From Opitutaceae bacterium (GTDB taxonomy: Bacteria > Verrucomicrobiota > Verrucomicrobiia > Opitutales > Opitutaceae): a stretch of 45,458 nucleotides of DNA. A model generated the notes under the pieces. That model ran no database searches. It saw nothing but the letters and a program-made list of their open reading frames with translations, and was not told the DNA's origin. The translations under genes and the position numbers were made by a program. The stretch spans positions 1-45,458 of the forward strand of contig JANQSC010000010.1 of the NCBI GenBank assembly GCA_028284235.1, in the 5' to 3' direction. Positions within the stretch are counted from its first letter, which is position 1, and each line of letters begins with the position of its first letter. Shown piece by piece: positions 1 to 8,775 of this stretch.

Positions 1-37
1 GCGCAAGCGCCGGCCCTACGGGTTCAATGCGTATCCG
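1..37. repeat. Partial copy of a long inverted-repeat family
   Basis: The first 20 bases are identical to positions 6431-6450, the right arm of an inverted repeat downstream of the TonB receptor gene, and near-identical to the right arm at 11091-11117. The copy is cut by the window edge, so its partner arm is not visible. It lies directly after the 3' end of the LacI-type gene, the same kind of position as the other copies. Confidence 0.75.
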
Positions 38-1084
38 CTATGCGGCTACGAATTTATCGCTGGTGGAGCGAACGCTTTTGCCGTCGTTCCATTCGCCGCG
101 GATGAGGGTCACGGCCGGATTGTCAGTCGGGCCGAGCTGCTCGTGGGCGAGCTTGGTTTTGAGGACGTCGATCGCGGTGGCCCCGATCTTTCGGTAGCCG
201 ACGTGGACCTGGGCGATTTCGCCATCGGCGTCGAGAGCGGGCGCGAGGGCCGCGAAGCTGATGTCTTCCGGGACTTTGAGACCGGACTCCTTGAGCCAAT
301 GGTAGTGCTCGGCGTTGGGGCTGAGAACGACGTCGGGCTTTTCTTTTTCCACCCAATTGGCGAGGTCGGAACGATCGATCGCGTCCTTTACAAGCGGGTG
401 GACCCGGCTTGACTCTGAAATGTTCTGCTGGTGCCAAAGGAGGTAGCTTTGGTAGAGATGGTTGGAGCGGATATCTTCGGATTCCGTAACGCAAAACCCG
501 ATACGCTTAAATCCTCGGTCGGTCAGATTGGAAATTCCGACATGCATGGACTGGTAGAAGTGGGGATGCACTTGATTGAATCCCAGCCGGGCAGCCACGC
601 CGCAGGTGGCGACTCCCATGAAGTCTTCTTGCGGGAGGGAGAACACGTCGTTGAGACTTTCAACCGGGAGAACGACGATGCCATGGATGCCTCTCGTTTG
701 CAGGATTTGGACGACGCGCTGGAGGCGCATGCCGGGTTCCTGCAGCCAGAAGTCCTCCGTTTTGAAACCGAGCTTTTCGGCCCGGTCCTTGGCCCCTTGT
801 CGAATCATGAGCGAGTCGGCGCCGAGCTCTTTGAGCGGCCGACGCTGTCCGTTGAGAATCGCGATGACAGGTTCTTCCTTGCTGATGTCGCGCTTGCGGA
901 GGTAGCGCATCAGTTCGGTTAAATTCGGGTCGGGCGTGTAGCCTTGCTCTTCGGCGATGCGCTTGATGCGCTCGCGCGTTTCGGGGGCGACGCGCGGGTG
1001 GTCGCGCAGGGCCATGGAGACGGTCATTCGGCTGACGCCGGCGGCTTGGGCGATCGTTTTACAAGAGGGCCTTATTTTTTTCAT
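38..1084 (-). CDS. LacI-family transcriptional regulator
   Basis: A 348-aa protein with the classical LacI layout. An N-terminal helix-turn-helix and hinge occupy about residues 8-60 (T-I-A-Q-A-A-G-V-S followed by M-T-V-S-M-A-L-R, then H-P-R-V-A-P-E-T-R). A periplasmic-binding-protein-like effector domain follows (about 70-340). Such proteins repress sugar-catabolic genes until a sugar or sugar-acid inducer binds. The start at 1084 places the HTH at the expected distance from the N-terminus; no good Shine-Dalgarno is visible. Its promoter (TTGACT, 18 bp, TATTTT on the minus strand) overlaps the pseudo-palindrome at 1168-1179, so autoregulation is likely. The same motif recurs before the neighbouring catabolic genes, which makes it the likely local regulator. 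The inducer is unknown; a uronate derivative is a guess from context. Confidence 0.93.
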   Translation of the reverse strand: MKKIRPSCKTIAQAAGVSRMTVSMALRDHPRVAPETRERIKRIAEEQGYTPDPNLTELMRYLRKRDISKEEPVIAILNGQRRPLKELGADSLMIRQGAKDRAEKLGFKTEDFWLQEPGMRLQRVVQILQTRGIHGIVVLPVESLNDVFSLPQEDFMGVATCGVAARLGFNQVHPHFYQSMHVGISNLTDRGFKRIGFCVTESEDIRSNHLYQSYLLWHQQNISESSRVHPLVKDAIDRSDLANWVEKEKPDVVLSPNAEHYHWLKESGLKVPEDISFAALAPALDADGEIAQVHVGYRKIGATAIDVLKTKLAHEQLGPTDNPAVTLIRGEWNDGKSVRSTSDKFVAA

Positions 1085-1167
1085 GGCGTGGTTCGGGGTT
1101 GGGTGGTTTCAACGCGTTTCGGCCCCGGGGTGGTTGTAGTTTGGCAGTTTGCGTTTCTCAGGGGTGC

Positions 1168-1179
1168 TTTATCGTAAAA
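1168..1179. promoter_or_regulatory. Putative LacI-type operator over the repressor's own promoter
   Basis: TTTATCGTAAA (minus strand TTTACGATAAA) is a TTTA-N3-TAAA palindrome. It overlaps the proposed -10 of the repressor gene. The same 11-mer in the opposite orientation occurs at 8874-8884. Function is inferred from position and recurrence. Confidence 0.55.
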
Positions 1180-1205
1180 TAGCGTGGGTTCGTTGATTAA
1201 GTCAA
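1176..1205 (-). promoter_or_regulatory. Putative promoter of the LacI-type gene
   Basis: On the minus strand a -35 box TTGACT (1205-1200) and a -10 box TATTTT (1181-1176) are separated by 18 bp. The start site would be near 1169, about 85 bases before the ATG at 1084. The operator-like palindrome covers the -10 and start-site region. Confidence 0.5.
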
Positions 1206-1224
1206 GCGCCTTGGTCGAGAGGTT

Positions 1225-2292
1225 TCAGGTTGCGAATCCGCTCGATTTGAAAAGCGGGATATCGTTCGGAAGATCGGGAATCGGGCAGTCGGGAATCGCG
1301 ACGGTTTGGCGGGTTTGATGGGATTCGCGGATGGCGTCGAGGACGAGCGTGCCGTAGTAGGCGTGGCGTGTGGTCGCCCGCATCGGTTTTCCGGATTGGA
1401 GCGACGCGGCGATATCCGCGTAGATTTCGAGCTCGTCCCCGTATCGCTTGCCGGTGATCGGGTAGGCGGAACGCTCAGTGGATTTGTCGGACCCCGGGTC
1501 CTTTTTGAGTACTGTGAGCGTTTCTCCATCGGAGTGAATCATCCCTCGCGTTCCTTGGATCATGAAGGAGGGGAGCCCTTCGAGCGCTTGCGTGTACTCT
1601 GCGATTCCTCGGGTTCCATTCTCAAACTCGATTGCCGCCAGGAAGTTGTCCTCGGTGTCGCCGGGATTGACGGTTTGCTGCATTTGCCCAAAAACGCGTA
1701 TTGCTGGACTGGGGACAAGGTCTAGGACCGGTTGCACGATGTGCATGCCCCAATTGAGAAGGTAGCCGCCGCCAAACTCGGCTCGGGTTTGCCAGTCGTC
1801 GCGTTTCCAGAAACTAGCGATTTGGCGCCGGACGAGAAAGACGTCGCCGATTGTCTCTTCTTGCAGCAACCCTTGGATCATCAAGTATTCGGGCGACCAG
1901 GACATGGGCATCCAGGGGAAGATCTCTCGATCGGCGGCGATCGACGCTTCGATCATCTGATCCGCCTCCGCCCGATTGAGTGCCCAGGGTTTGGTGACGA
2001 CCACGTGCAGGCCCGCGCGAAGGCAGTCCCGCACGATTTGGCAATGCGTGTCCGTCCGGGTGACGACGACCGCCAGGTCGAGTTCGCCGGCGTGTTCGAG
2101 TAGTTGGTCGACGGATTCGTAGACAGGGCAATTCTGTTCCTTCTGTGCCTGTTCGCGTTGCGCGCTGGAAACGTCGCATACGGCGCGGATTTCAAATTCG
2201 GGCCGCTCCCGCATGGGATCGGCGTGGGAGAGTTTCCCACTGCCGCCGTAACCAATAATGGCGGCGCGGATGGGGGGTTGGGGGGAAGTCAT
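1225..2292 (-). CDS. Gfo/Idh/MocA-family NAD(P)-dependent oxidoreductase
   Basis: A cytoplasmic dehydrogenase-like protein of 355 aa when started at 2292. That ATG directly precedes the Rossmann segment R-A-A-I-I-G-Y-G-G-S-G (glycines near residues 14-19). The open frame extends to 2373, but the extra 27 residues have no family character. The dinucleotide-binding fold covers about 1-125, with a K-P pair at 101-102 where the family has its conserved E-K-P lysine. The C-terminal alpha/beta domain contains a G-G-G-Y-L-L-N-W-G-M-H segment matching the family's conserved G-D-x-x-x-H helix region. Members oxidise or reduce sugars, inositols and sugar acids. It sits 140 bp upstream of the repressor gene on the same strand and diverges from the TonB receptor gene. 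Substrate unknown; a uronic acid or its lactone would fit the locus. Confidence 0.9.
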   Translation of the reverse strand: MTSPQPPIRAAIIGYGGSGKLSHADPMRERPEFEIRAVCDVSSAQREQAQKEQNCPVYESVDQLLEHAGELDLAVVVTRTDTHCQIVRDCLRAGLHVVVTKPWALNRAEADQMIEASIAADREIFPWMPMSWSPEYLMIQGLLQEETIGDVFLVRRQIASFWKRDDWQTRAEFGGGYLLNWGMHIVQPVLDLVPSPAIRVFGQMQQTVNPGDTEDNFLAAIEFENGTRGIAEYTQALEGLPSFMIQGTRGMIHSDGETLTVLKKDPGSDKSTERSAYPITGKRYGDELEIYADIAASLQSGKPMRATTRHAYYGTLVLDAIRESHQTRQTVAIPDCPIPDLPNDIPLFKSSGFAT

Positions 2293-2726
2293 GGGAGTGA
2301 AATTGTCTGACGTTGGAAAAGCGTGGTTTCGCGATCGGGTGCGGAACTCGATCTGTATGCGTTGGTATCGCAAGAGGCCATGAGCGCAGAATCGATAAAA
2401 ATTGTACTGTAAAACAAGCGGGTTGCGCGGCGTTGTTATCGGCTATTTTCAGGGGGAAAAACGGCGCTTTACAAAAGAAATTACTGTAAAACAGCAAAGG
2501 TTTGGCTCGGAGGGGCGGGATCGCGTTTTTTGGTATCAGAAAACTATTGGATTTCGCCGGTCGACGACGCGCTGAGCCGAATCGCCGGGTGGAATACTCG
2601 CAAACTGTCAATCAACTATAATCGATTTCCCCAAACCCCTTTCTACCCTGTTCATGCAGGCGAAGTGTGTCTGGGGATAACCGGATGCTAACACAATATC
2701 GTACCCCTTAATATAATACGTCTACC
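2293..2726. promoter_or_regulatory. Divergent intergenic region with two copies of TACTGTAAAACA
   Basis: These 434 bases separate the oxidoreductase (-) and TonB receptor (+) starts. The 12-mer TACTGTAAAACA occurs exactly twice, at 2405-2416 and 2482-2493. Its reverse complement, TGTTTTACAGTA, shares the TTTTAC core with the palindromes at 1168-1179 and 8874-8884. A minus-strand TACAAT (2406-2401) next to the first copy could be the oxidoreductase -10. On the plus strand TATAAT lies at 2712-2717, only 9 bases before the receptor ATG. I found no convincing gene in the gap. Confidence 0.5.
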
Positions 2727-5700
2727 ATGAGTTTAGCTAAACTACTAAGAACCCTACTGCCAATTGGCGGTATTTTTGCGATCTTGGGTGTGTACGCCCA
2801 GGATGATTCCGATGATGAAGAAGTATATGAACTCTCGCCATTTGCAGTAGATGCATCGGGAGATATCGGATACAAATCAACCTCGTCTTTGGCGGGTACG
2901 CGTTTGAATTCGAACATGCGCGACATCGCCGCGTCCATCTCGGTTCTCAACAACGAGTTCCTTGAGGACACCAATTCGACTACCATCGCGGATGCTCTCT
3001 TGTTCACGCCGAACACGGAAATCTCCGGACCGAACGGAAACTTCTCGGGCTACCAGTCCAGCGCGGGCAGCCAAATTCCAGAAGGGGAAACCGACCGTCC
3101 TCAAGGGGGTATTTCTCGCGTCCGTGGTCTGTCCGCAGCCGACTTGACTCGCAACTACTTCGTGACCGACGTTCCTTTCGATACATTCAATACGGAGCGT
3201 GTCGAAGTACAACGCGGAGCGAATTCCGCTCTATTCGGAATCGGAAGTCCCGGTGGTATCGTCAACACGTCTACGATAACCGCCAGCTTGTTCAACGACT
3301 TTGGGCGCGTTCGCTGGGAGACAGACGAGCACGGCACTAATCGACTGTCGTTCCGTTATAACAAGGTGCTCCTAGAGGACAAGCTCGCCATTCGCGTCGC
3401 TGGTTTGCTCGAAGACCGCGAATACGAGCAACGGCAAGCATTCCTCGAAGACGAGCGCCTGTTCGCCACTTTGAATTGGAAAGTGAACGAGAACATTTCG
3501 ATCAACGCCAACTACGAGCAAGGCGACCGTCATAGCGCCAACCCAGACCAGACGCCTCCGAACGACGGCATTTCGCCTTGGATCGCTTTGGGCAAGCCAA
3601 TCTCGATGGGCGGCGCCCAAGGATCCGACCTCTGGCGGAGTACGGGCAACTTCATTGCCGGGCGCCCGAACAACAACTTCCTCGATCTCGCCGCTCCCGG
3701 CACATCGAGCGGATTCGTCAGCTACTTCAATACCGATAGCGCGGAGCCATTTTATGGCGGCAACACCTTCATTCGCAGAAACCGTGGCGCCCCGGGCGGA
3801 ACGGTGACCGGTGAAATGATGCTCTTCCAAGCGCGTACGGTGGAAGACGCGATTCGCCGCTCTGGCTACTACCCGAACGGTCAGCCTACCGGACAAGGCT
3901 GGGGTAATTTCTTCGCGAGAGGATTCGTCGGACAGCAGATTCTGGATACCAGTATCTTCGACTACCGCAAGAATCTCTACACGGGTGGCGCCCACTCGCA
4001 GAATTCAGATTGGGACGTATTCGAGCTCTCCGCTCGTGGTTCCTGGTTTGAAGACCGCGTCGGTCTGGAAATCACGACTTACCAGCAAGATCAATTCTCC
4101 AAGTCCTCCAACCCATTGCAGGGCCGGAGCCAGCGCGCGATCTACATTGATCCAAATATGTACTTGCTCGACACGGCCAACGGAGCTCCCGACGGCGCAT
4201 TCGTTCCCAACCCGAACTTCGGCAAGCCGGTCATCGGCGGCTGGTGGCAAGGCAACAACCTGAGCTCCGATCGCGAATCGACCCGCGTTACCGGTTTCAC
4301 CGAAATTCGCTTCGACGACTTCATGGACGAAGGTCTGGCATCCAAAATCTTGGGACGCCTCAAGTTGACCGGTCTCGTACAACGCAGAACGGTACGCGAC
4401 TCCGAGTCTTACGGACGCTACAAGATCGATCCCGACGCGGTTTTGGCTGCGCTTCCTCCCGGAGAAGATGGAACGGCGATCTCTTGGGCATCCATCCGTA
4501 CCGGCAGCATTTTTGCTCTGCCCCATAACGAGAGTATCGACTATCTGAATATCAATAGACTCAGCGACCTGCAGGGCGCGAATATTGGAGCGGTGCCTTT
4601 CGGGCAGTTGCGCGATCGCCCCGTTCTCAATGGCAACTGGACCAGTTGGAGCCAGGAAGATAACGCCTTTGTGGACTTTAACGCGACGACGTTCAACATG
4701 GACGACAATAACAACTTCCCTGCCTCGTTCTTCGCGGGCAAGGGGTTGGAGAAGTTGAACTCCAAGGTCCTCGTCGGCCAGCACTTCCTGTGGGACAATT
4801 CCCTCGTCCTCACCGGCTCCTGGCGTAACGACCGCCTCCGCACGACTTCCATCAACGCCCCCGGCGGTACCGGAATCACTCGCGAGGGCGACTTTGTCAA
4901 CGATCCTACCTTCTTGGCGGGACCGCTCTCCTCAGATTTGGAGGAGATCGCGGACGAAGACACGACTTCCTGGGCAGCCACGCTCCACCTCCGCGAGCTC
5001 TTGGGTGGCGACACTCCGGACTTTTCGTTCTACGTGACGGAGTCGGACAACTTCCAGCCACGCGGCGGACGGGTCAACATTTTCAATGAAGCGGTTGATT
5101 CGGTTGTCGGAGCCACCGAGGAAAAGGGTATCATCTACACGACGCTCGAAGGCACTCTATCGTTCCGCCTGAACAAGTACGAAACTGGCATCTTGAACAA
5201 CAGTTTCGATGCGGGCGGCGTATCCAGTAGCGAAAGCATCCTCCTTGGACTCGCTCGCGAGTTGGACAATCCGGCTAACGTGGCCCAAGGATTCAGCATT
5301 GCCGATGCCCAAGCGGCGCTGCCTCCGCAAGGAGTAATCGACGTCAATGAATTCGTTCCAGACTGGGCCAACGCTGAAGCGACGACCAGCCGCAACTCTG
5401 GCGATACCGGCACGCAGGATTTCACGGCGGAAGGCTATGAGCTTGAAGTCACCTACAATCCGAACGGGCGCTGGACGAACATTCTCACTGTGGCTCAGCA
5501 AGAAACGGTGCTTTCCAATATCTACCCGGCCTTGCGTCGCTACGTGGACGACTTCGTGCTTCCGGTTTGGGTGAACAGCTCGTTCGCGCAGAACTACTTC
5601 ATCGACGACCTCGCTACGGAAACGCTGGCCGAGCGCGCGGCCCGCACGATCGTTACACCGGTCGCTGCAGCCCTCACTCAAGAAGGCATCCCTTCGATCG

Positions 5701-6095
5701 AGCAGAGAGAGTGGCGCTTCAACTACAACACCGCCTACAACTTCGGCACGGAAAGTGACATCATCCCCGGATGGCTGGGCGACTTCACCGTCGGTGGCGG
5801 CTACCGTTGGCAGGATGAAGTGGGAATCGGATTCGGAGTTTCCGAAAACGAGTTTGGCAACGTCGCCCTCGATCCGAATCTACCGTTCTTCGGTGGTGTC
5901 CAGCACTACACGGACCTGTTCTTCCGCTCGCGCTACGATATCGGCGACGACAATACGCTGTCGGTTCAGCTGAACATCAAGGACCTGTTCGACAACGACG
6001 ATTTGGTTCCGGTCTTCGCCAATCCCGACGGCAGCAAAGTCTACCGTTTCGGACGAGGCCGCCTAGTCACGCTATCAGCCACATACGAATTCTAG
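2727..6095 (+). CDS. TonB-dependent outer-membrane receptor (Opitutales type)
   Basis: A 1,122-aa protein with an N-terminal signal peptide (hydrophobic stretch about residues 5-21, ending near G-V-Y-A-Q). A TonB-box-like segment follows (E-E-V-Y-E-L-S-P-F-A-V, about 31-41). The plug domain spans about 50-190, with the hallmark V-R-G and V-E-V-Q-R-G-A-N-S-A-L-F-G segments. The long beta-barrel ends in an aromatic residue (A-T-Y-E-F), as expected for BAM-assembled barrels. Such receptors import oligosaccharides, siderophores or vitamins using TonB/ExbBD energy. Next to lyases and a LacI regulator, an oligosaccharide is the likely cargo. No SusD-like partner is visible, which is common in Verrucomicrobiota. 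The barrel is larger than those of typical siderophore receptors. A strong terminator follows the stop. Confidence 0.93.
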   Translation: MSLAKLLRTLLPIGGIFAILGVYAQDDSDDEEVYELSPFAVDASGDIGYKSTSSLAGTRLNSNMRDIAASISVLNNEFLEDTNSTTIADALLFTPNTEISGPNGNFSGYQSSAGSQIPEGETDRPQGGISRVRGLSAADLTRNYFVTDVPFDTFNTERVEVQRGANSALFGIGSPGGIVNTSTITASLFNDFGRVRWETDEHGTNRLSFRYNKVLLEDKLAIRVAGLLEDREYEQRQAFLEDERLFATLNWKVNENISINANYEQGDRHSANPDQTPPNDGISPWIALGKPISMGGAQGSDLWRSTGNFIAGRPNNNFLDLAAPGTSSGFVSYFNTDSAEPFYGGNTFIRRNRGAPGGTVTGEMMLFQARTVEDAIRRSGYYPNGQPTGQGWGNFFARGFVGQQILDTSIFDYRKNLYTGGAHSQNSDWDVFELSARGSWFEDRVGLEITTYQQDQFSKSSNPLQGRSQRAIYIDPNMYLLDTANGAPDGAFVPNPNFGKPVIGGWWQGNNLSSDRESTRVTGFTEIRFDDFMDEGLASKILGRLKLTGLVQRRTVRDSESYGRYKIDPDAVLAALPPGEDGTAISWASIRTGSIFALPHNESIDYLNINRLSDLQGANIGAVPFGQLRDRPVLNGNWTSWSQEDNAFVDFNATTFNMDDNNNFPASFFAGKGLEKLNSKVLVGQHFLWDNSLVLTGSWRNDRLRTTSINAPGGTGITREGDFVNDPTFLAGPLSSDLEEIADEDTTSWAATLHLRELLGGDTPDFSFYVTESDNFQPRGGRVNIFNEAVDSVVGATEEKGIIYTTLEGTLSFRLNKYETGILNNSFDAGGVSSSESILLGLARELDNPANVAQGFSIADAQAALPPQGVIDVNEFVPDWANAEATTSRNSGDTGTQDFTAEGYELEVTYNPNGRWTNILTVAQQETVLSNIYPALRRYVDDFVLPVWVNSSFAQNYFIDDLATETLAERAARTIVTPVAAALTQEGIPSIEQREWRFNYNTAYNFGTESDIIPGWLGDFTVGGGYRWQDEVGIGFGVSENEFGNVALDPNLPFFGGVQHYTDLFFRSRYDIGDDNTLSVQLNIKDLFDNDDLVPVFANPDGSKVYRFGRGRLVTLSATYEF

Positions 6096-6128
6096 TACGG
6101 ACATAATTAGTAGTTAGTGTTTCACAAG

Positions 6129-6156
6129 GAGGCTCCCGAAAGGGAGCCTCTTTTTT
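6129..6156 (+). terminator. Rho-independent terminator of the TonB receptor gene
   Basis: A perfect 9-bp stem (GAGGCTCCC at 6129-6137 with GGGAGCCTC at 6142-6150) closes a GAAA tetraloop and is followed by six T's (6151-6156). It lies 33 bases after the receptor stop codon. Confidence 0.93.
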
Positions 6157-6203
6157 GCGTGTGATTATGGATACAGAGAGTGCGATGTAGAAATCGCGCT
6201 CAA

Positions 6204-6286
6204 TGTAGGGGCGTTGCTTGCGACGCCCGCGTATGAAAATACAAAGTCAGGGTTGCTGATGCGGGCGTCGCGAGCAACGCCCCTAC
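6204..6286. repeat. Inverted repeat, GTAGGGGCGTTGC family
   Basis: The left arm, GTAGGGGCGTTGCTTGCGAC and onward to 6230, pairs with the right arm at 6261-6286; 25 of 26 positions are complementary. A spacer of about 30 bases separates them. A truncated copy of the left arm (TGTAGGGGCGTT) recurs at 11033-11044. The repeat lies in the gap between the receptor gene and the convergent gene ending at 6463. Confidence 0.85.
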
Positions 6287-6369
6287 GGGCTGGATAGCGA
6301 CTCTCGCAAGAGGTTTGTAGGATCTGGCCGCTCGGAGATCGGCCGCTACCGACTCCCGCTCGCCCAATC

Positions 6370-6449
6370 GTAGGGCCAGCGCTTGCGCTGCGCCGCGTAG
6401 GTAGAGATTGAATTGACGACACGCGGCGCGGCGCAAGCGCCGGCCCTAC
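6370..6449. repeat. Inverted repeat, GTAGGGCC(A/G)GCGCTTGCGC family
   Basis: Arms at 6370-6397 and 6422-6449 are complementary at 26 of 28 positions and enclose 24 bases. The left arm is identical over 28 bases to 11040-11067, and part of the right arm is identical to 1-20. It sits immediately before the stop codon of the convergent gene at 6463. A bidirectional terminator or REP-like element is plausible. Confidence 0.85.
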
Positions 6450-6462
6450 GGCGAGATCGATA

Positions 6463-8775
6463 TCAGCAGTTGATACCCGGCACGCGCCACATGAAGTCGG
6501 GATCGACGAAGGGCTCGTCGTCCTCGCGGCCTTCCATCAGGGCGATCTTCTTGCGAATGAGATCCGCGATGTTGTCGCCGTAGATAAAAGTCGTTTCCCC
6601 GATTTCCGATTGGATCATCCATTCGGTTTCCGCCGACTCCACGTGCTCCAGCAGAGCTTGGGCATTGGCTTTCTCGTCGAGCACGGTTTCGCGGACCAGC
6701 GCCCGGCAGCGTTCTTTCTCCGCCGGGTTGTCGTAGTCGATGTATCCATGCACGCCTTCGATCCAAGCCGCGATGTTGCGTTGGGACCGGAGCCAGGACT
6801 GGGCTCCCAGAAATCGTTCCAAATGGTGTATCCAAACATCCCGTGCAGGCGAATCCGCATCCGTCGCGTCGAGCGCCGCTCGGGCGACTCGGATCGCTTC
6901 TCCGATCGCGGGAAGCGTGTTCTGGGTGATCGCCTCGCGGCATTTGCCGGCGTATTCAGGCGAACAGAATTCAAAGTTGATTTCGCGCCGGAAGTCGGTG
7001 CGGACGCGATTGTTGGCGTGGCCGAGGTGGAAGTCCTCGTAGTAGGCCCGCTCTTCCTCGCTGAGCGCTTCGAAATTGGGGACGAACGGACGCACGAGGA
7101 CGCGGTACCAGGTCGACCAGATCGCCAGGACGCTCACGGGCGGTGGATAGCTGCGGTAGGCTTCGTCGGCGTGTAGCCAGGCTTGAACCAGGTTCGCGGC
7201 GTCGCCCGTTCCGACCCATTTCTCCGCTTGGCGCGACAGAATCGTTTCGAACGGGATCGAGGGGTCGTTCTGGAACGACCGAAGAATCTCTTGATTGATG
7301 TTGTAGGGCGCGAGCGTCGCGGGCGTCGCTCCGCACAGTCCGGCGGTGTGCGAAACTTCCTGCTTGTGGAGGTCGCTGAGCTTCTCCCAGAGAAGCTTGG
7401 GGTAGACGGGCGCTTTGACTGGCTCCATGTTCCAAAAGGAGCCGGGGCTGAAGTAGATATGGGCGTTGGACCCGCGCGATTCGAGCAGTTCTTTTTTCGG
7501 CTTCTCGGCGTCGCCAAATTGATTGAACAACCCGGAGAAAGTGAAGTCGGTGGTCCAGTCGTATTTCGGGTGGCGGTAGTCCGCGTTGAACCCTTTGGAT
7601 ACGAGCGTGTGCGTCTCGAGCTCGATGCCGTCCTCGACGTTGTCCCAGAGATGGTCCTGCTCGGCGTAGAACATCTCGCTGCGGAGGACGCATTTGAAGT
7701 TTGGATTCACGCCCCGGCCCGCGTCGCGGATCGTCTTCATGAAACGGATGATATTCTGGGCTGCGGCTTCGGCGATCGCGTCGTCGCCTTTGAATTCGCG
7801 AATGACGTAGCCGCCTCCGTTTCGACCGACATAGAGCGAGCTGGTGTACTCGAACCCGGCCCCGCTGTCGTTCGACCAAATCGTCATGTAGTCGATGTTC
7901 GGGGCGGCTTCCATGATTTTGGTGAGCATCTCCGTGTAGTGGTCGAGCACTACCGGATGGGCGGTGGTCAAGTTGTAGCGAGGGCGGAAGCTGCGCAGCG
8001 GGTGGTCGACGCGGGCGCCGCGTAGCATCGGATAGCGCTCCAGCAATTCGTCGGGAACGGAGCGCGGCTCGAACGAGAGAATCCCGGCTCGGAGGCCGTA
8101 TTTTTCGGCGAGCTGGGCGGAGTGTTTGAGCTTGTTGAGGTTGGCCTGAAGGTAGTCGTAGGGATAAATGCCTTTGTTGAGCTTGCTGTAGGCGAACTGG
8201 TCCAGGGCCGGACAATAGGTGTAGAATAGATAAAGCAGTTCTCCGGGGGCGGCCTTCTCGTACGGGAAGGTCGTTCCGTATCCATTGACTTCCACGTGCG
8301 TATACCCTTGGCGGGCCATTTCGCGAATGTGGTCCTCGGGATCGAATCCCTTGGCCGTGCGGGCGTGGTTGTTGAGGAGCGAGTCGTAGGCAGGGCGAAG
8401 ATGCTTGAAGGCGGCTTTGAATTGCTTGCCACCCGAAAACGCGTCGATGTCTTCATCTAGCCACTCGTCCGCGAGTCGGCAGGCAAGGCGATAGAGAAAC
8501 CAAGTGTCGGATACGTACAGCTCGATCCCGTCCGACTCCGAGGACCGGACGTAGAGCCATTCGCTTTGATCGCCGACCGGCAGATCGCGCGCCGCGGCTT
8601 CATCCGCGCTGAGAACGCCGAGGGTGATCCCGTTGCCCGTTCTGTCACCCGACCGGATGGCTGCGTTCGGGGCGCAGGTGGACTGGAGAAGCTCCGCCGC
8701 GGTCCGTTCGACGGGTAAAGTATCGTGGAGACAGGTGATCGAGGAGGCGGAATCGAGGTATTGGGCGATCTTCAT
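6463..8775 (-). CDS. Glycoside-hydrolase-like protein (GH67/GH20-like architecture), family not assigned
   Basis: A 770-aa protein when started at the ATG at 8775 (M-K-I-A-Q-Y-L-D-S). The frame is open to 8856, but the extra residues look non-coding. No signal peptide is visible. About residues 15-110 resemble the small alpha/beta domain preceding the catalytic barrel in alpha-glucuronidases (GH67) and hexosaminidases (GH20). Residues of about 140-480 look like a TIM barrel, with G-Y-T-H-V-E-V-N-G-Y (157-166), a strand L-S-F-E-P (233-237) and I-D-Y-M-T-I-W-S-N-D-S-G (294-305). The C-terminal third appears helical. I cannot name the family or the catalytic residues. Divergence from a lyase gene suggests action on uronic-acid-containing oligosaccharides, possibly inside the cell. 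Alternatives are an inactive carbohydrate-binding homologue or a new GH family. Confidence 0.6.
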   Translation of the reverse strand: MKIAQYLDSASSITCLHDTLPVERTAAELLQSTCAPNAAIRSGDRTGNGITLGVLSADEAAARDLPVGDQSEWLYVRSSESDGIELYVSDTWFLYRLACRLADEWLDEDIDAFSGGKQFKAAFKHLRPAYDSLLNNHARTAKGFDPEDHIREMARQGYTHVEVNGYGTTFPYEKAAPGELLYLFYTYCPALDQFAYSKLNKGIYPYDYLQANLNKLKHSAQLAEKYGLRAGILSFEPRSVPDELLERYPMLRGARVDHPLRSFRPRYNLTTAHPVVLDHYTEMLTKIMEAAPNIDYMTIWSNDSGAGFEYTSSLYVGRNGGGYVIREFKGDDAIAEAAAQNIIRFMKTIRDAGRGVNPNFKCVLRSEMFYAEQDHLWDNVEDGIELETHTLVSKGFNADYRHPKYDWTTDFTFSGLFNQFGDAEKPKKELLESRGSNAHIYFSPGSFWNMEPVKAPVYPKLLWEKLSDLHKQEVSHTAGLCGATPATLAPYNINQEILRSFQNDPSIPFETILSRQAEKWVGTGDAANLVQAWLHADEAYRSYPPPVSVLAIWSTWYRVLVRPFVPNFEALSEEERAYYEDFHLGHANNRVRTDFRREINFEFCSPEYAGKCREAITQNTLPAIGEAIRVARAALDATDADSPARDVWIHHLERFLGAQSWLRSQRNIAAWIEGVHGYIDYDNPAEKERCRALVRETVLDEKANAQALLEHVESAETEWMIQSEIGETTFIYGDNIADLIRKKIALMEGREDDEPFVDPDFMWRVPGINC

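Noticed and set aside
773-946. Idea that the shared C-terminal module (residue numbers in protein A, e.g. DNA 19038-19552) is a self-cleaving S74 peptidase chaperone
   Set aside because: The module is tail-fibre-like, but I do not see the Ser/Lys catalytic pattern expected of S74 domains, so no peptidase function is claimed.
4005-4784. 259-aa minus-strand open frame inside the TonB receptor gene
   Set aside because: Antisense shadow of the strongly supported receptor frame; no domain, no RBS, and the GC-rich codon pattern explains the long open frame.
6971-8215. 414-aa minus-strand frame overlapping the glycosidase-like gene
   Set aside because: Arg/Pro-rich low-complexity product in another frame of the same strand; typical shadow of a GC-rich gene.
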